A model generated the notes under the pieces. That model did no database searches. It saw only the letters and a program-made list of their open reading frames with translations, and was not told where the DNA came from. From Bog-950 sp044228435 (GTDB lineage Bacteria; Bacteroidota; Bacteroidia; Chitinophagales; LD1), in contig JBGAUW010000002.1 in the NCBI GenBank assembly GCA_044228435.1, forward strand, positions 310,001 through 374,000: 64,000 nucleotides of DNA, given 5' to 3'. Of the stretch, positions 7,361 to 15,165 are shown piece after piece. Numbering within the stretch: the stretch's first letter is position 1; every line of letters starts with the position of its first letter. A program made the translations under genes and the position numbers.

Positions 7361-8821
7361 ATGAAATTTAAGCCCGGGTATCTCATATTGCTAATTGCAC
7401 TATTCTGGCTCTGCACCACCAGGCAGGGCACCAGTTGGGGCGATGATTGGGCTATGTATGTACACCAGGCGCAAAACATAGCCGAAGGGAAAAGCTATAA
7501 CCACAATCTGTTTATTTATAACCCAAACTATTTAACCTACTCGCCTAAAACCTATCCACCGGGCTTTCCCGTATTGCTGCTTCCTTTTTACGCCTGCTTC
7601 GGGCTTAATATAGCCGCCCTCAAAATACCCGGCATACTATCATTTATAGCGGCCCTGTTTATTTTTTGCAGCCTTTATAAAAAACAATTAGGGCCGGCGT
7701 ATACAGCCTGCTGTTTATTAGTGTTGGGTTTTAGCCCCTTTTTTTGGGATAGTAAAGATTACATACTATCCGATATGCCCTTTTTACTTACAGTTATGTT
7801 AGCGGTATGGGTAATGGATAAAAGCAACCGCGCCACGCACAACAAAACACTTTGGTATTTGCTGGCCGGGGCAGCTATTTATATTTCGTTTTCGGTGCGC
7901 TCGCTGGGCCTGCTGTTTATTCCGGCTATGTTGGGTTTCGATATTTTATTCAGGCACCGGCTAAGCAAAGGCTCTGCAATTACCACCGTTGCCTTTGTAC
8001 TACTGGTAATTATTCAAATGCAATTTATACCCGCCGATGATAGCTACGGCACCATGCTAAAAGCACACTACTCAGGCAAAAGCGCCGAACAGTTATGGTC
8101 GTTTTTTGCTAACTACTTTGGCATGTACCAAAAAGAGTTTGCCGATTTTTGGCTGCAAAACCATAATGATACAGGCATAAAAAACACTGCCGCTATTTAC
8201 AACACGGCGTTTCTTATAGTAAGCGGATTGGCTATTGTTTACCGCCTAGTTAAACAGCCCGATGCCACCGCGCTATTCGTATTAATTTACACCCTGGCCG
8301 TACTGTTGTTTCCGGGCTACCAGGGGCCCAGGTATTTTATACCCCTGGTTCCCTTTCTGCTGTTTTATGTTTTGTGGCTTATAAAAAACATTCCATTCAG
8401 GGGTATTAAATATGCTTTTTCACCCATTGTTATAGTGCCCCTTATAGTTTTTTATACTTACTACTTTACCCATGCCAACTGGAACAATATAGACTACGGT
8501 ATACACGAGCCTAACCCACAAAGGCTGATGAACTACATAAAGCAAAATACGCCGCCCGATGCCGTTTTTGTGTTATGTAAACCACGTGTTTTAGCATTAT
8601 ACACCGGCCGCGCAGCGGCGGTATACCACTACGCCGAAAACAAGAACGATTTGCTGAATTATATGCAGACAATTAATGCGGGCTATGCCGTAAGCAACAT
8701 TAACTGGGACCCTTACTTTAACGATTGGACGGCTGCCGACACTGCTCATTTTAAACCAATATTGAACAGCGGGGGCCTTATGCTTTACAAAGTAAGCTAT
8801 AATGCTGCCCCGCCGCAATAG
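7361..8821 (+). CDS. Multi-pass GT-C-fold glycosyltransferase-like membrane protein
   Basis: The 486-aa protein has about 9-11 hydrophobic segments and a soluble C-terminal tail. After the first transmembrane helix comes an acidic pair (D28-D29 in TSWGDDWAMY). A second acidic motif, ILSDMPF, follows a later helix. This is the layout of GT39/ArnT/PMT-type GT-C glycosyltransferases that use lipid-linked sugars on the outer face of the inner membrane. It likely moves a sugar onto a protein, lipid or polysaccharide, but donor and acceptor are unknown. It lies 15 bp after the SDR gene and probably shares its transcript. Confidence 0.75.
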   Translation: MKFKPGYLILLIALFWLCTTRQGTSWGDDWAMYVHQAQNIAEGKSYNHNLFIYNPNYLTYSPKTYPPGFPVLLLPFYACFGLNIAALKIPGILSFIAALFIFCSLYKKQLGPAYTACCLLVLGFSPFFWDSKDYILSDMPFLLTVMLAVWVMDKSNRATHNKTLWYLLAGAAIYISFSVRSLGLLFIPAMLGFDILFRHRLSKGSAITTVAFVLLVIIQMQFIPADDSYGTMLKAHYSGKSAEQLWSFFANYFGMYQKEFADFWLQNHNDTGIKNTAAIYNTAFLIVSGLAIVYRLVKQPDATALFVLIYTLAVLLFPGYQGPRYFIPLVPFLLFYVLWLIKNIPFRGIKYAFSPIVIVPLIVFYTYYFTHANWNNIDYGIHEPNPQRLMNYIKQNTPPDAVFVLCKPRVLALYTGRAAAVYHYAENKNDLLNYMQTINAGYAVSNINWDPYFNDWTAADTAHFKPILNSGGLMLYKVSYNAAPPQ

Positions 8822-8910
8822 CTTAACAGGGGTTAAATTTTCTAAACACAATTGGCCCATTTTTCTTTCTTCGCGTTATACAATTACTTTTATCAAAAAT
8901 TACGAAGGAT

Positions 8911-9483
8911 ATGAAAACAACGTTTCTCTCTGTTTTAATTTTGCTGGCCGCTTTTAATGTCAACGCGCAAACTGCAAAAACTGAACAAAAGAAGGCACCC
9001 GCCGCTGCTACCACCGATCATTCGCACGATGGCCATAATCACGACGGACATAGCCACGATGCACCGGCGCCTCTGCCTTCTACTGTAGCCGCACCGGCTG
9101 CTGCTAACCCCAATGCTGCCAAGCTTAACTTTAAAACCGAAACCCACGATTTTGGCGAAGTGCCCGAAGGGCCACAGGTAACTTATGAGTTTAAGTTTTC
9201 TAACGCCGGTAAAGAGCCTTTAATTTTATCGAATGTAAGGGCAAGTTGCGGTTGCACCGTACCTACCTGGCCTAAAGAGCCCGTATTGCCCGGTAAAGAT
9301 GCGGTGATATTGGTTACTTATAACACACAAGGCCGTCCGGGTTCGTTCAACAAGTCTATAACTATTACCAGCAATGCCGATGAGCCAAACAAAATAATTT
9401 ACATAAAAGGTGAGGTGGTAAAAGCCGAGCCCGAAAAATCGGTTCCGGTAGAAGCCCCTAGTTTGTTAGCACCTAAGAACTAA
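8911..9483 (+). CDS. DUF1573 domain-containing secreted protein with His-rich linker
   Basis: The 190-aa protein has a signal peptide (residues 1-20, ending VNAQ). A histidine/aspartate-rich stretch follows at about residues 33-50, with repeated HDGH units, then an Ala/Pro linker. The DUF1573 Ig-like domain begins near residue 72 (THDFGEVPEGP) and contains the family's NVRASCGCTVPTWPKEP motif. DUF1573 proteins are very common periplasmic or surface proteins in Bacteroidota, with no settled function. The His-rich insert could bind divalent metal, which is inference. A strong terminator follows at 9513-9545. Confidence 0.85.
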   Translation: MKTTFLSVLILLAAFNVNAQTAKTEQKKAPAAATTDHSHDGHNHDGHSHDAPAPLPSTVAAPAAANPNAAKLNFKTETHDFGEVPEGPQVTYEFKFSNAGKEPLILSNVRASCGCTVPTWPKEPVLPGKDAVILVTYNTQGRPGSFNKSITITSNADEPNKIIYIKGEVVKAEPEKSVPVEAPSLLAPKN

Positions 9484-9512
9484 TCGTAGGCAAATAACAA
9501 TAACAAAAGTTT

Positions 9513-9545
9513 GAAAAACCCCGTCTGTAATAGATGGGGTTTTTC
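9513..9545 (+). terminator. Rho-independent terminator after the DUF1573 gene
   Basis: A gaaaaacccc stem pairs with ggggtttttc around a short loop, directly after the DUF1573 stop and followed by a T-rich run. It also lies upstream of the true aminotransferase start, which argues against extending that gene to 9534. Confidence 0.8.
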
Positions 9546-9623
9546 GTTTTATTTGCACCCATTACTAATGGCTGTTTTGCATTCTTGCAAACTGCCAATT
9601 GCAAACTGCCAACTGATAAAAAA

Positions 9624-10829
9624 ATGCCAAAAGTTTCGAATAAAGGATTAGCCATGCCGGCCTCGCCCATACGTAAATTGGTTCCCTACGCCGATGCCGC
9701 AAAAAAGAAAGGGGTTAAGGTTTACCACTTAAACATTGGTCAGCCCGATTTAGAAACGCCCGCACGGTTTTGGAAGGACCTCAAAAGCCTGGATATAAAG
9801 GTGCTGGAGTATTGCCCAAGCAATGGGCTTGAAAGCTACCGAAATAAGTTTGCGCAGTATTACAACAACATAGGTATAAACGTAACTGCTGCCAACTTTA
9901 TGATTACCGAGGGCGCCAGCGAGGCCCTCAGTTTTGGTATGCTTAGCTGCCTGGACGAAGGCGATGAGATTATTATACCCGAGCCTATGTATGCCAACTA
10001 CATTGGCTTTGCCAAGGTGGGCAACATACAGGTTAAGCCAATTTCTACCAGCATAGATACCGGTTTCGCCCTTCCCCCTATCGAAGATTTTGAAAAAGCC
10101 ATTACGCCCAAAACCAAGGCCATACTAATTTGCAACCCTAATAACCCTACCGGTTACTTATACAGCCACGAGGAACTATTGGTGCTGCGCGAAATTTGCC
10201 TAAAGCACGACTTGTTTCTGTTTGTAGATGAAGTTTACCGCGAGTTTCTGTATGGCGGCAAGGCCTTTTACAGTGCGCTTAACTTAGAGGGTCTGGATAA
10301 GCATGTAGTGGTGTTCGATTCTATCTCTAAACGCTTCTCGGCCTGTGGGGCGCGTATAGGTGCCATAGTAACCCGCAATACCGAGGTAATGGCTTCGGCC
10401 CTTAAATTCGGGCAGGCGCGTTTATCGCCAAACTCGTTAGGCCAATTGGCCGGCGAAGGCCTGTTTGATTTGGGTGTCGATTACTACGCCGGCATTATAG
10501 CCGAATACCAAAAGCGCCGCGATGTAATGGTAAGCCTGCTAAACAATATACCGGGCGTGCATTGCCCCAACCCGGGTGGTGCTTTTTACGCAGTAGCTAA
10601 ATTGCCGGTTAAAGATAGCGATGTATTCTGCCAGTGGATGCTCGAAAACTTTAGCTACAACGGCGCCACTGTAATGATGGCACCGGCTTCGGGCTTTTAC
10701 AGCACCAACGGTGCAGGCAAAAGCGAAGTGCGCATAGCCTATGTGCTAAACACAAACGATTTAACCGCTGCTATTAAATGCCTGGAAGAAGGCTTGAAAG
10801 CCTATGCTGCCTTACCGGTTACGGCTTAG
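9624..10829 (+). CDS. PLP-dependent aminotransferase, class I/II
   Basis: The 401-aa protein is a fold-type I aminotransferase. It starts MPKVSNKGLAMPASPIRKL and has the NIGQPD substrate-loop motif, the ICNPNNPTGY motif with the PLP-contacting Asn, the VDEVYREF motif, and the Schiff-base lysine K236 in SISKRFSACGARIG. The start at 9624 is chosen because the longer frame runs back into the terminator at 9513-9545. The family includes aspartate/aromatic aminotransferases; the sequence alone does not fix the amino acid used. It appears to be a single-gene unit. Confidence 0.88.
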   Translation: MPKVSNKGLAMPASPIRKLVPYADAAKKKGVKVYHLNIGQPDLETPARFWKDLKSLDIKVLEYCPSNGLESYRNKFAQYYNNIGINVTAANFMITEGASEALSFGMLSCLDEGDEIIIPEPMYANYIGFAKVGNIQVKPISTSIDTGFALPPIEDFEKAITPKTKAILICNPNNPTGYLYSHEELLVLREICLKHDLFLFVDEVYREFLYGGKAFYSALNLEGLDKHVVVFDSISKRFSACGARIGAIVTRNTEVMASALKFGQARLSPNSLGQLAGEGLFDLGVDYYAGIIAEYQKRRDVMVSLLNNIPGVHCPNPGGAFYAVAKLPVKDSDVFCQWMLENFSYNGATVMMAPASGFYSTNGAGKSEVRIAYVLNTNDLTAAIKCLEEGLKAYAALPVTA

Positions 10830-10889
10830 TGCATTGGCTGTTAGTTCTATACAATTTAAGTTGGGTCGCGCTAGCTTTTTGAGTGTGGC

Positions 10890-10952
10890 GCTGATGTCCC
10901 CCGCCGGCGGGGGAAGCCCAGACGCTTTGCTCTGGGCAGGGGGTGGATGGCT
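10890..10952. repeat. GC-rich hairpin pair between convergent genes
   Basis: Two strong hairpins lie between the convergent aminotransferase and gmhB genes: a palindrome ccccgccggcgggg, then gcccaga..tctgggc. A cccc..gggg pair nearby extends the structure. It may act as a bidirectional terminator, and its style resembles the other multi-hairpin spacers of this window. Confidence 0.5.
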
Positions 10953-10954
10953 GC

Positions 10955-11518
10955 CTACTGGGTCAGCGCATTAGCAAAATCGCTTAGCGATTCGCAGTAA
11001 TAATCTATCACGGGTTTTTCGAGTTCCTGCACCTTTTTAGGGTCGCCTACAAACACGGTAAGCATGCCGGCGCTTTTACCAAACTGCATATCGCTCACCG
11101 AGTCGCCTACCATAATGCACTTGGTAAAGTCAATCTCAACAAAGTCTTTTTTGGCTTTAAGGGCCATGCCTATTTGCGGCTTGCGCATTTGTTTGGTATC
11201 ATTTTCTACAAGGTCAGTAGCGGCGTAAATGGCATGTATGCGCCCGCCGTATTTGCGCACCTCTTTCAGCATCTCATCGTGTATATTTTGCAGGTCCTCC
11301 TGGGTCATTAAAGCCTTACCCACCCCCTGCTGATTGGTCACTATCAATATCCGCTTAAAAACTTCCGATAGCTTCTTTAAGGCATCCAGCGCGCCTTCTA
11401 AAAAATAGAACTCTTCCCACTTCTTTACATAGTCGTTAGGGTATAGCAAATTAATAACCCCATCGCGGTCTAAAAACAGCGTCCAGGTTTTATCTATGGG
11501 TAGTTGGTTCAGATTCAT
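10955..11518 (-). CDS. gmhB: D-glycero-D-manno-heptose 1,7-bisphosphate phosphatase-like HAD hydrolase
   Basis: The 187-aa protein has HAD motif I at FLDRDGVIN (nucleophile D17, acid/base D19), motif II in LIVTNQQGVGK, and the acidic motif IV in MVGDSVSDMQFGK. Order and length fit GmhB/histidinol-phosphatase-type (HAD-IIIA) phosphatases. It would remove the C7 phosphate during activated heptose synthesis. The Cys-rich zinc loop of canonical GmhB is absent here: the equivalent stretch reads AATDLVENDTKQMRKP, with no cysteines. It lies downstream of hddC and gmhA in the same direction, which supports the role; the spacer to hddC is 120 bp. Specificity is inferred from context. Confidence 0.75.
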   Translation of the reverse strand: MNLNQLPIDKTWTLFLDRDGVINLLYPNDYVKKWEEFYFLEGALDALKKLSEVFKRILIVTNQQGVGKALMTQEDLQNIHDEMLKEVRKYGGRIHAIYAATDLVENDTKQMRKPQIGMALKAKKDFVEIDFTKCIMVGDSVSDMQFGKSAGMLTVFVGDPKKVQELEKPVIDYYCESLSDFANALTQ

Positions 11519-11638
11519 TTTTAATTAAGTTAACCGCTAAGGCCGTTAAGAAAATACAACGCAAAGCCATGTAGCACATAAAATTATAACTCCGCGTTCC
11601 TTGCGAAATCGCTGCGCCCCTTGCGGTTAATGCATTTT
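11519..11638. repeat. Dyad intergenic repeat between hddC and gmhB
   Basis: The spacer begins near ttaaccgctaaggc and ends near gccccttgcggttaa, imperfectly complementary arms enclosing a direct-repeat-like stretch rich in gcgnnnn units. Sequences of this type (accgcaaggggcgca) recur in Bacteroidota intergenic DNA. No gene is seen. Confidence 0.4.
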
Positions 11639-12337
11639 TTATTCAAACAGCTTTATAAAATCCAGTTGCGCTTTGGTATAATCTTCGGGTATGCCTATAT
11701 CAATAAAGTAATTTCTAAAAGCTTTGCCGTTTATCTGCGCTACGCTCACATACTTTTCGAGCACCTCTTTTTCAAAAGAGAACTTCTGCTCTTCTACCCT
11801 ATCCAACATCGCCTTATTAAAAAAATAAACGCCACCATTTATCAGCCCCTCTGCCAGGGGTTTCTTCTCTTCAAACTTTACAATGCGCTCACCCTTCATT
11901 TCAACCGTACCGTAACGGTCAAAGTTTTCCATTTGTTTTAAAGCTAACGATACATCGGCCTTGGTTTCAAAATGAAAGTCGCTGAGGGCTGCCAGGTTAA
12001 TATCAAAAAAGGTATCGCCGTTTAGCACCCAGGCATAATCCTTTACGTATTCAAATGCCTTTTTAATTCCACCACCGGTGCCCAGGGGTTCCGGCTCCTT
12101 ACTGTAAACAAGTTCTACATCTAAGTATTTATCGCCAAAGTAGGTTTCAATAATATTAGCCTTATAACCTACCGAAAGTATGGCCTTCTTAACTTTTTGC
12201 TGGGTAAGGTATAGCAGCACATAATGCAGAAAGGGTTTGCCATTTATCATGGCCATAGGCTTAGGCAAATCGTTAATTACACCGCGCAGACGCGTGCCCA
12301 GGCCACCCGCTAAAACAATTGCCGGATAATCTGCCAT
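11639..12337 (-). CDS. hddC: Heptose-1-phosphate guanylyltransferase-like nucleotidyltransferase
   Basis: The 232-aa protein is a sugar-phosphate nucleotidyltransferase. It has the N-terminal signature VLAGGLGTRLRGVINDLPKP (about residues 8-27), the GKPFLHYVL motif, a GTGGGIKKAF loop, and the metal-binding LNGDTFFDIN. In a heptose cluster such enzymes transfer GMP to D-glycero-alpha-D-manno-heptose 1-phosphate. The gene ends 120 bp before gmhB and starts 2 bp after the gmhA stop, so it is co-transcribed with gmhA. Guanylyl versus another nucleotidyl specificity is inferred from context only. No HddA-type kinase gene is beside it. Confidence 0.75.
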   Translation of the reverse strand: MADYPAIVLAGGLGTRLRGVINDLPKPMAMINGKPFLHYVLLYLTQQKVKKAILSVGYKANIIETYFGDKYLDVELVYSKEPEPLGTGGGIKKAFEYVKDYAWVLNGDTFFDINLAALSDFHFETKADVSLALKQMENFDRYGTVEMKGERIVKFEEKKPLAEGLINGGVYFFNKAMLDRVEEQKFSFEKEVLEKYVSVAQINGKAFRNYFIDIGIPEDYTKAQLDFIKLFE

Positions 12338-12339
12338 GC

Positions 12340-12915
12340 TTAGCTAAACAGTTTTTCTTCAACCAACTGGCAAATAATATGGCCCACCATAATGTGCGAT
12401 TCCTGTATCCGCGGGGTATCTATACTGGGCACATTAAATAAGTAATCGCAACTCTCTTTCATTTTGCCGCCACCTTCACCGGTAAAGGCAATTACATGCA
12501 TACCTATGCGCTTAGCCTCTACCTGTGCCCGGATAACATTTTTAGAGTTGCCCGAGGTAGATAAACCAATCAGCACATCACCCTTGCGGCCATGGGCTTT
12601 AATGGCACGTTCGTAAATTTCATCGTAGCTGTAATCATTGGCTACCGCCGTAAGAAAAGAGGTGTTCACATGCAGGGCTTCGGCCGGCAAAGGGTCGCGG
12701 TCGCTGTAAAAGCGGCCGGTAAATTCTGCCGCTAAATGCTGCGCATCGGCAGCGCTACCGCCATTGCCGCATAAGTAAAGACGGTGCCCGTTTTCGAAAG
12801 CATGGGCCACCAGCATAGATACTTCTTCAATGCGCTTTAAAAAAAACTCATCGGCCAGTATTTTCTCTTTTACCGCCACCGATGAACTTATTATCGATTT
12901 AATTTTTTGCTGCAT
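12340..12915 (-). CDS. gmhA: D-sedoheptulose-7-phosphate isomerase (SIS domain)
   Basis: This 191-aa SIS-domain protein has the GmhA motifs CGNGGSAADAQHLAAEF, a GLSTSGNSKNV phosphate-binding loop, and the C-terminal QESHIMVGHIICQLVE helix with the conserved His. It converts sedoheptulose 7-phosphate to heptose 7-phosphate, the first committed step toward the heptose of surface glycans. The start at 12915 (MQQKIKSIISS) is preferred over an upstream in-frame Met because a TATCTTTG promoter-like box lies at 12920-12927, just before the ATG. It is the first gene of the gmhA-hddC-gmhB run. Confidence 0.85.
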   Translation of the reverse strand: MQQKIKSIISSSVAVKEKILADEFFLKRIEEVSMLVAHAFENGHRLYLCGNGGSAADAQHLAAEFTGRFYSDRDPLPAEALHVNTSFLTAVANDYSYDEIYERAIKAHGRKGDVLIGLSTSGNSKNVIRAQVEAKRIGMHVIAFTGEGGGKMKESCDYLFNVPSIDTPRIQESHIMVGHIICQLVEEKLFS

Positions 12916-12919
12916 AGCG

Positions 12920-12927
12920 CAAAGATA
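12920..12927 (-). promoter_or_regulatory. Candidate Bacteroidota -7 box of gmhA
   Basis: Read on the minus strand this is TATCTTTG followed by C, matching the TAnnTTTG consensus. It ends 4 bp before the chosen ATG, so transcription could start at or next to the start codon. No clear -33 TTTG is seen. Confidence 0.4.
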
Positions 12928-13002
12928 CAGAAAACGTTGGCCTTGTAATGCAGTAATTAACAGGCATAAACATTCTTCTTTTGCTTTGGCAATACCCACA
13001 AA

Positions 13003-13034
13003 AAAAGCGGGCCGCATTACTGCAGCCCGCTTTT
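13003..13034 (-). terminator. Terminator of the tRNA-tuf operon
   Basis: The arms aaaagcgggc (13003-13012) and gcccgctttt (13025-13034) form a 10-bp stem just beyond the tuf stop. On the minus strand the stem is followed by a run of T residues. Confidence 0.8.
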
Positions 13035-13058
13035 CGTATTTCACAAAACCTTTCGGTC

Positions 13059-14255
13059 TTATTTCAAAATTTCAGTTACCTGACCGGCACCTACTGTACG
13101 ACCACCTTCGCGGATAGCGAAACGAAGACCTTTCTCCATTGCGATAGGGTAGATCAATTTTACAGATAGAGTTACGTTATCGCCAGGCATAACCATTTCT
13201 ACACCTGCTGGTAAAGTAATTTCACCTGTAACGTCGGTTGTACGGAAGTAGAACTGAGGACGGTATTGGTTGAAGAATGGAGTGTGACGTCCACCTTCTT
13301 CTTTGCTCAATACGTAAGTTTCGCATTTGAACTCAGTGTGCGGTGTAACCGAACCTGGCTTAACCACAACCATACCACGCTTAATTTGCTCTTTTTCAAT
13401 ACCACGAAGCAATAGACCAACGTTATCGCCGGCTTCGCCTCTGTCAAGTATTTTACGGAACATTTCAACACCAGTTACGGTAGAAGTAAGAGGTTTTTCA
13501 CCTTCTTTTTGTAAACCAATCAATTCAACAGGGTCGTTGGTGTTGGTAACACCTCTTTCAATACGGCCTGTAGCAACTGTTCCACGACCAGTGATAGAGA
13601 ATACATCCTCAACCGGCATAAGGAACGGAAGTTCAGTAGCGCGTGGAGGAACCGGGATAAAGCTATCCACAGCTTCCATCAACTCATCTATTTTAGCAAC
13701 CCACTTTGGTTCGCCGTTCAATGCACCAAGTGCAGAACCTTGAATTACCGGGATGTTAGCACCATCAAATTTATAGAAAGTAAGAAGGTCGCGAATTTCC
13801 ATTTCACCTAATTCAAGGAACTCTGGATCTTCAACCAAGTCAACTTTATTCATGAACACAACAATTTGAGGAACACCTACCTGGCGTGCAAGAAGGATGT
13901 GCTCTCTTGTTTGTGGCATAGGTCCGTCAGTAGCTGCAACAACAAGTATTGCGCCGTCCATTTGGGCAGCACCAGTAACCATGTTCTTGATATAATCCGC
14001 GTGGCCCGGGCAGTCAACGTGCGCGTAGTGACGGTTAGCTGTCGCATACTCAACGTGAGCTGTGTTGATTGTGATACCTCTTTCTTTCTCTTCAGGAGCA
14101 TTATCAATTGAAGAGTAGTCGCGCACTTCTGCGAGACCTTTCTTTGAAAGCACCGTTGTGATAGCGGCAGTCAAAGTTGTTTTGCCGTGATCCACGTGTC
14201 CGATGGTTCCGATGTTCACATGCGGCTTGTCTTTTACGAATTTTTCTTTAGCCAT
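13059..14255 (-). CDS. tuf: Translation elongation factor Tu
   Basis: The 398-aa protein is EF-Tu, which delivers aminoacyl-tRNA to the ribosome. It shows G1 GHVDHGKT, G2 within RGITIN, G3 DCPGH, G4 NKVD and G5 SAL. The two C-terminal beta-barrel domains follow and end with GGRTVGAGQVTEILK. It lies downstream of four tRNA genes on the same strand. The order Thr-Tyr-Gly-Thr-tuf is the same as the classical tufB operon of E. coli. It probably shares the tRNA promoter at 14959-14988 and ends at the terminator near 13003-13034. Confidence 0.98.
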   Translation of the reverse strand: MAKEKFVKDKPHVNIGTIGHVDHGKTTLTAAITTVLSKKGLAEVRDYSSIDNAPEEKERGITINTAHVEYATANRHYAHVDCPGHADYIKNMVTGAAQMDGAILVVAATDGPMPQTREHILLARQVGVPQIVVFMNKVDLVEDPEFLELGEMEIRDLLTFYKFDGANIPVIQGSALGALNGEPKWVAKIDELMEAVDSFIPVPPRATELPFLMPVEDVFSITGRGTVATGRIERGVTNTNDPVELIGLQKEGEKPLTSTVTGVEMFRKILDRGEAGDNVGLLLRGIEKEQIKRGMVVVKPGSVTPHTEFKCETYVLSKEEGGRHTPFFNQYRPQFYFRTTDVTGEITLPAGVEMVMPGDNVTLSVKLIYPIAMEKGLRFAIREGGRTVGAGQVTEILK

Positions 14256-14352
14256 TGTTATTGTTTTTAAATTGTTGTTTTAATATTTATCTAAAATTTT
14301 TTGTTTCCCTTCCATCCTCACTGTTGCAATACTACCACTTAAAATTTTATAG

Positions 14353-14424
<72 letters not shown>

Positions 14425-14460
14425 AAACTATTACGTGCCTTCTCATTCCAAACTTTCAAT

Positions 14461-14531
14461 ACCGTTGATAAGCCTTTAAAGGTTACCTTCCCGATTCCCA
14501 TCAGGATGCTCTACCTCTGAGCTACAACGGT
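14461..14531 (-). pseudogene. Decayed tRNA (tRNA-Thr-like pseudogene)
   Basis: This 71-nt stretch keeps a perfect 7-bp acceptor stem (accgttg/caacggt) and a standard D-arm (gctcagaggtagagc) identical in layout to the neighbouring tRNA-Thr. The anticodon stem holds a mismatch and two wobbles around a loop ATGGGAA. The T-arm is destroyed: no TTCGA loop, and 4 of 5 T-stem pairs are lost. It sits between tRNA-Gly and tRNA-Thr(GGT), at the same length as the real gene, so it is most likely a duplicated tRNA that decayed. Confidence 0.7.
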
Positions 14532-14544
14532 TTACTACTTTCTC

Positions 14545-14620
14545 TGGAGCGGGAGACGAGGTTCGAACCCGCGACCTACAGCTTGGAAGGCTGTCGCTCT
14601 ACCAACTGAGCTACTCCCGC
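14545..14620 (-). tRNA. tRNA-Gly (TCC)
   Basis: On the minus strand the acceptor gcgggag/ctcccgc, D-arm gctcagttggtagagc, anticodon loop CTTCCAA (anticodon TCC) between acagc and gctgt, and T-arm gcggg ttcgaac ctcgt are all present. The 3' CCA is encoded. Confidence 0.95.
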
Positions 14621-14658
14621 ATTTCATTCTTCCTTTCTATAACTATCAGAGATATAAG

Positions 14659-14741
14659 TGGGGAGATCAGGATTCGAACCTGAGAACTCGTAAGAGGACA
14701 GATTTACAGTCTGTTGTCGTTGGCCACTTGACTATCTCCCC
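14659..14741 (-). tRNA. tRNA-Tyr (GTA)
   Basis: This is a class II tRNA with a long variable arm. The acceptor is ggggaga/tctcccc; the anticodon loop CTGTAAA (anticodon GTA) lies between acaga and tctgt. CCA is not encoded. Confidence 0.95.
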
Positions 14742-14824
14742 AATTTAAAGGCGAATGCGAAAAATTTAATCTGCCCCCGGCGCTTCTATCCAGCATATGG
14801 AAAGAAAAAGGCAAAACATACTAG

Positions 14825-14897
14825 AGCCCGCGGATGGATTCGAACCTCCGACCTGCTGATTACAAATCAGCTGCTCTACCAACTGAGCTACGCGGGC
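14825..14897 (-). tRNA. tRNA-Thr (TGT)
   Basis: The acceptor is gcccgcg/cgcgggc and the anticodon loop TTTGTAA (anticodon TGT) lies between gctga and tcagc. It is the first tRNA of the Thr-Tyr-Gly-Thr-tuf operon. Confidence 0.95.
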
Positions 14898-14958
14898 TTG
14901 TTTTAATTTTCTTGGTACAGTAATACAATGAACACACTTCCGTCTTAAAAACGGAGCG

Positions 14959-14988
14959 CAAATCTAAACAGTTAATTGAATTTTCAAA
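14959..14988 (-). promoter_or_regulatory. Candidate promoter of the tRNA-tuf operon
   Basis: On the minus strand a TTTG (14985-14988) is followed after 18 bp by TAGATTTG (14959-14966), a good match to the Bacteroidota -33/-7 pattern. It lies about 60 bp upstream of the first tRNA. The rest of 14990-15125 holds no convincing gene. Confidence 0.6.
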
Positions 14989-15127
14989 AAATGAAAAATA
15001 AAAATGTGCAACTATTTCTGTTTGCATGCACAAACCGGGGGCCACAATGTGGATATAGTTGTTGGCGAATACGATGTAACTGCAGAAGAATACTTTAAAA
15101 GAAGGTATGTATAGGACGGATAAAAAA

Positions 15128-15160
15128 AGAAAAGCGGGACTTTTTGGGTCCCGCTTTTCT
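15128..15160 (-). terminator. Terminator after the hibernation factor gene
   Basis: The stem agaaaagcgggac pairs with gtcccgcttttct around a short loop. On the minus strand it lies just past the stop of the 100-aa gene. Confidence 0.8.
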
Positions 15161-15165
15161 TTTTA

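Noticed and set aside
9534..9623. Longer N-terminus for the aminotransferase
   Set aside because: The extension passes through a terminator and does not resemble the enzyme family; the start at 9624 fits.
14860..15045. Minus-strand 61-aa frame next to tRNA-Thr
   Set aside because: It runs into the tRNA gene and has the typical tRNA-derived tail (SVGRAADL).
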